Assembly: GCA_023428655.1 (NCBI GenBank)
Contig: JAEYXC010000023.1
Coordinates: 1-8,271 of the forward strand
Length of the DNA: 8,271 nucleotides
Direction: 5' to 3'
Source: Bacillota bacterium
Lineage (GTDB): Bacteria > Bacillota > Clostridia > Lachnospirales > Lachnospiraceae
Shown here: positions 6,386 through 8,271 of the stretch, in pieces
Position numbering within the stretch: the first letter of the stretch is position 1
Layout: every line of letters begins with the position of its first letter
Notes under the pieces: model-generated
The model's database searches: none
Seen by the model: only the letters and a program-made list of their open reading frames with translations
Told to the model about the DNA's origin: nothing
Position numbers and translations under genes: made by a program

Positions 6386-8271
6386 ATGAATGCAATGGTA
6401 GTAGAAAGGCTGTTCTTAGATGAAGAAAAGTGTGTAGGATGTAATCAATGTATCGGGAAATGCCCCATACCCGGTGCGAATATTGCTTACCTGGTAGATG
6501 GAGTAAACAAAGTCAAGGTGGATAGTACCAGATGTATCCATTGCGGAGAATGCATTCGTGTCTGTGAGCACTCTGCACGACAGTATAGGGATGATTGTGA
6601 GCAATTTTTTGCTGACCTTGCCAAAGGAACTGCAATTTCCATCATTGCTGCGCCGGCCATCACCGTGAATATTCCGGAATATAAGAGATTATTTGGCTTA
6701 CTAAAGCAGATGGGCGTGAATCTGATCTATGATGTATCCTTTGGTGCGGATATTACGGTCTGGGCATATCTTAGGAAGGCAAAGGAACAGAAGATTAGCC
6801 ATATGATAGCACAGCCATGCCCACCGGTGGTTAATTATATTGAAAAATACATGGATGAATTAATACCGCGGTTGGCTCCAATCCACAGCCCAATGATGTG
6901 TACCGCTGTCTACATGAATAATTATATGAAGAATAATGACCGTCTTGCTTTTCTGTCTCCCTGCATCGGTAAAGGGGATGAGATTGCGGATCCCAATACC
7001 CATGAATATGTATCCTATAATGTGACCTTTAAAAAGCTGATGGATTATCTGGATGCCCATCATATATCATATGCTACACAGGAAGAGAAGGATTTTGATG
7101 ATATCGGTGCAAGCCTCGGTGTATTATTCAGTCGTCCCGGCGGACTTAAGGAGAATGTGGAGTATTTTATTAAGGATGCCTGGATTCGTCAGATCGAGGG
7201 GCCGAATCATATCTATGATTATCTCGATGAGTATGCTCATTCCAACCGAACCTCTCAGGAGCTTCCCTTTCTACTAGATGTATTAAATTGCAGCTATGGC
7301 TGCAACTTTGGTACCGGGACGGAGCATAATGTACTTAACCGTACCATGAGCCTGGATGACGTAGACCGTGTATTTAACCTTAAAAAGAAGCAACGATCTC
7401 AGGCAAAGGCAGGTATTCTTGGCAGAAAGAGAATTGAATATCTGCATCGTTATTTTGATAAAAACCTTAATTTAGATGATTTTCAAAGAACTTATACTAA
7501 GAAATCGTTAAAGAAGGATTTTGACCCGGTTGACGAGCAAGCTCTGGAGGAAATCTATCTTAGAATGAATAAATCCACCTTAGAAAGCCGCAAGATTAAT
7601 TGCGCCTCCTGTGGATATCACTCCTGCGAGAAGATGGCTATTGCAATATATCATGGTGTCAATGTTCCAAATAACTGCATTGATTATAATAAGAAGACCG
7701 TCGAGCTGGAGAAGGACATGATCTCGGCCAGAGAGGCCCAGCTACAGGTGATTGAAGAGATGAAGCAAATGTCCGAGGACAGACTTGCTAAGGTGGAAGC
7801 GGTTAATAATCAGATCAGTACTATATTGAGTTCTATTAAAAGCGTATCCAGCGGAAATAGTGAAAGTGCAGCGGCAATCGAGGCAATCAGTGATAAAGCC
7901 TGTCAGGTTACTAAGAATATGGATACTCTGAAGCATAATATCAGTTTCATGGAAGACCGGATGAATACCTTTATCCAAACCAGCACGCAGATTGCAGAGG
8001 TTGCTAATCAGACGAACCTCCTTGCTTTGAATGCTGCCATAGAATCTGCTCGAGCAGGAGAACACGGCAAGGGCTTCTCCGTCGTTGCTGAAGAGGTGAA
8101 GAAGCTGGCATTCAAGACCAAGAATCTGGTTGATAGCACAAATGAAGATCAGTCTGAGATGCTGAAGGCAATCCGGGATGTCATCGACGCTAAGGATATC
8201 ATTGATCAGCATATTGATGAGATGAGCAGTGCGATTACCAATATATCGGCATCCATTCAGGAGATTACGGC
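6386..8271 (+). CDS. [FeFe]-hydrogenase-like sensor fused to a chemotaxis signalling domain (3' end missing)
   Basis: A modular, apparently cytoplasmic receptor; 628 codons are visible and the frame is still open at the window edge. Residues 10-65 hold two ferredoxin-type [4Fe-4S] motifs (Cys16/19/22/26 and Cys50/53/56/60). Residues about 80-330 match the H-cluster domain of [FeFe] hydrogenases. Its three loops are QPCPP with Cys145, SPCIGKGDE with Cys193, Lys196 and Glu199, and NCSYGCNFGTG with Cys302 and Cys306. The usual proton-shuttle cysteine before Cys145 is proline, as expected of a sensor rather than a turnover enzyme. Residues 406-431 form a four-cysteine module (CX2CX4CX16C), like the Fe-S domain of RnfB and corrinoid Fe-S proteins. 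A coiled coil from about 440 leads to a canonical chemoreceptor tip at about 537-575 (QTNLLALNAAIESARAGE, then GKGFSVVAEEV). No membrane segment or HAMP domain is seen. Inferred role: H2 or redox sensing passed to CheW/CheA. Shared ancestry with HydS-like sensory hydrogenases is likely. Confidence 0.9.
   Translation, partial: MNAMVVERLFLDEEKCVGCNQCIGKCPIPGANIAYLVDGVNKVKVDSTRCIHCGECIRVCEHSARQYRDDCEQFFADLAKGTAISIIAAPAITVNIPEYKRLFGLLKQMGVNLIYDVSFGADITVWAYLRKAKEQKISHMIAQPCPPVVNYIEKYMDELIPRLAPIHSPMMCTAVYMNNYMKNNDRLAFLSPCIGKGDEIADPNTHEYVSYNVTFKKLMDYLDAHHISYATQEEKDFDDIGASLGVLFSRPGGLKENVEYFIKDAWIRQIEGPNHIYDYLDEYAHSNRTSQELPFLLDVLNCSYGCNFGTGTEHNVLNRTMSLDDVDRVFNLKKKQRSQAKAGILGRKRIEYLHRYFDKNLNLDDFQRTYTKKSLKKDFDPVDEQALEEIYLRMNKSTLESRKINCASCGYHSCEKMAIAIYHGVNVPNNCIDYNKKTVELEKDMISAREAQLQVIEEMKQMSEDRLAKVEAVNNQISTILSSIKSVSSGNSESAAAIEAISDKACQVTKNMDTLKHNISFMEDRMNTFIQTSTQIAEVANQTNLLALNAAIESARAGEHGKGFSVVAEEVKKLAFKTKNLVDSTNEDQSEMLKAIRDVIDAKDIIDQHIDEMSSAITNISASIQEIT

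Noticed and set aside
6386..7400. A catalytic H2-producing hydrogenase.
   Set aside because: The proton-shuttle cysteine is replaced by proline, and the domain is fused to a chemotaxis output module, which favours a sensory role.
7742..8212. A 156-codon minus-strand ORF under the chemotaxis domain.
   Set aside because: The plus strand encodes an unmistakable chemoreceptor hairpin over this stretch. The minus frame shows no domain and no convincing ribosome binding site.
1..8271. CRISPR arrays, insertion sequences, tRNA or rRNA genes, and phage genes.
   Set aside because: I saw no regularly spaced repeats, transposase motifs, terminal inverted repeats with target duplications, or cloverleaf and rRNA signatures on either strand.

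Overview
The window looks like chromosome from a low-to-moderate GC, Gram-positive anaerobe of the Clostridia, most likely Lachnospiraceae or a relative. Reasons: strong purine-rich Shine-Dalgarno sites, TATAAT-type sigma-A promoters, a YhaO/YhaN-type nuclease pair, a class A penicillin-binding protein with an acidic tail, and a soluble [FeFe]-hydrogenase-like sensor. The genus assignment is inference; no rRNA or other marker gene is present.

Layout. (1) Positions 1-198, plus strand: the 3' end of an unrecognised gene. A perfect 15-bp inverted repeat (238-270) follows it and can terminate transcription from both sides. (2) Positions 389-6055, minus strand: a probable three-gene operon read right to left. 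It holds an Mre11/SbcD-like metallophosphoesterase (YhaO type), a Rad50/SbcC-like ATPase with a membrane hairpin (YhaN type), and a bifunctional class A PBP. A clear promoter lies just upstream of the first gene (6099-6127). (3) Positions 6056-6385: a 330-bp divergent control region with promoters in both directions. Its rightward half also carries a near-perfect 12-bp direct repeat, a bulged stem-loop and a tandem 9-bp repeat. (4) Position 6386 to the window end, plus strand: a large gene cut by the window edge (628 codons visible). It encodes two [4Fe-4S] clusters, an H-cluster-type hydrogenase domain, a further four-cysteine Fe-S module and a methyl-accepting chemotaxis signalling hairpin, with no membrane segment.

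How the genes work together. The nuclease and ATPase probably form a DNA-end-processing complex, which the ATPase's hydrophobic hairpin may tether to the membrane. Its co-transcription with a cell-wall synthase is an organisational oddity rather than a proven functional link. The divergent gene is the most interesting item. It keeps the ligands needed to hold an H-cluster but has proline at the position of the usual proton-shuttle cysteine, and it is fused to a chemotaxis output domain. This suggests a cytoplasmic sensor of H2 or redox state that talks to CheA/CheW rather than a working hydrogenase. All functional statements rest on motif reading, not on database searches.
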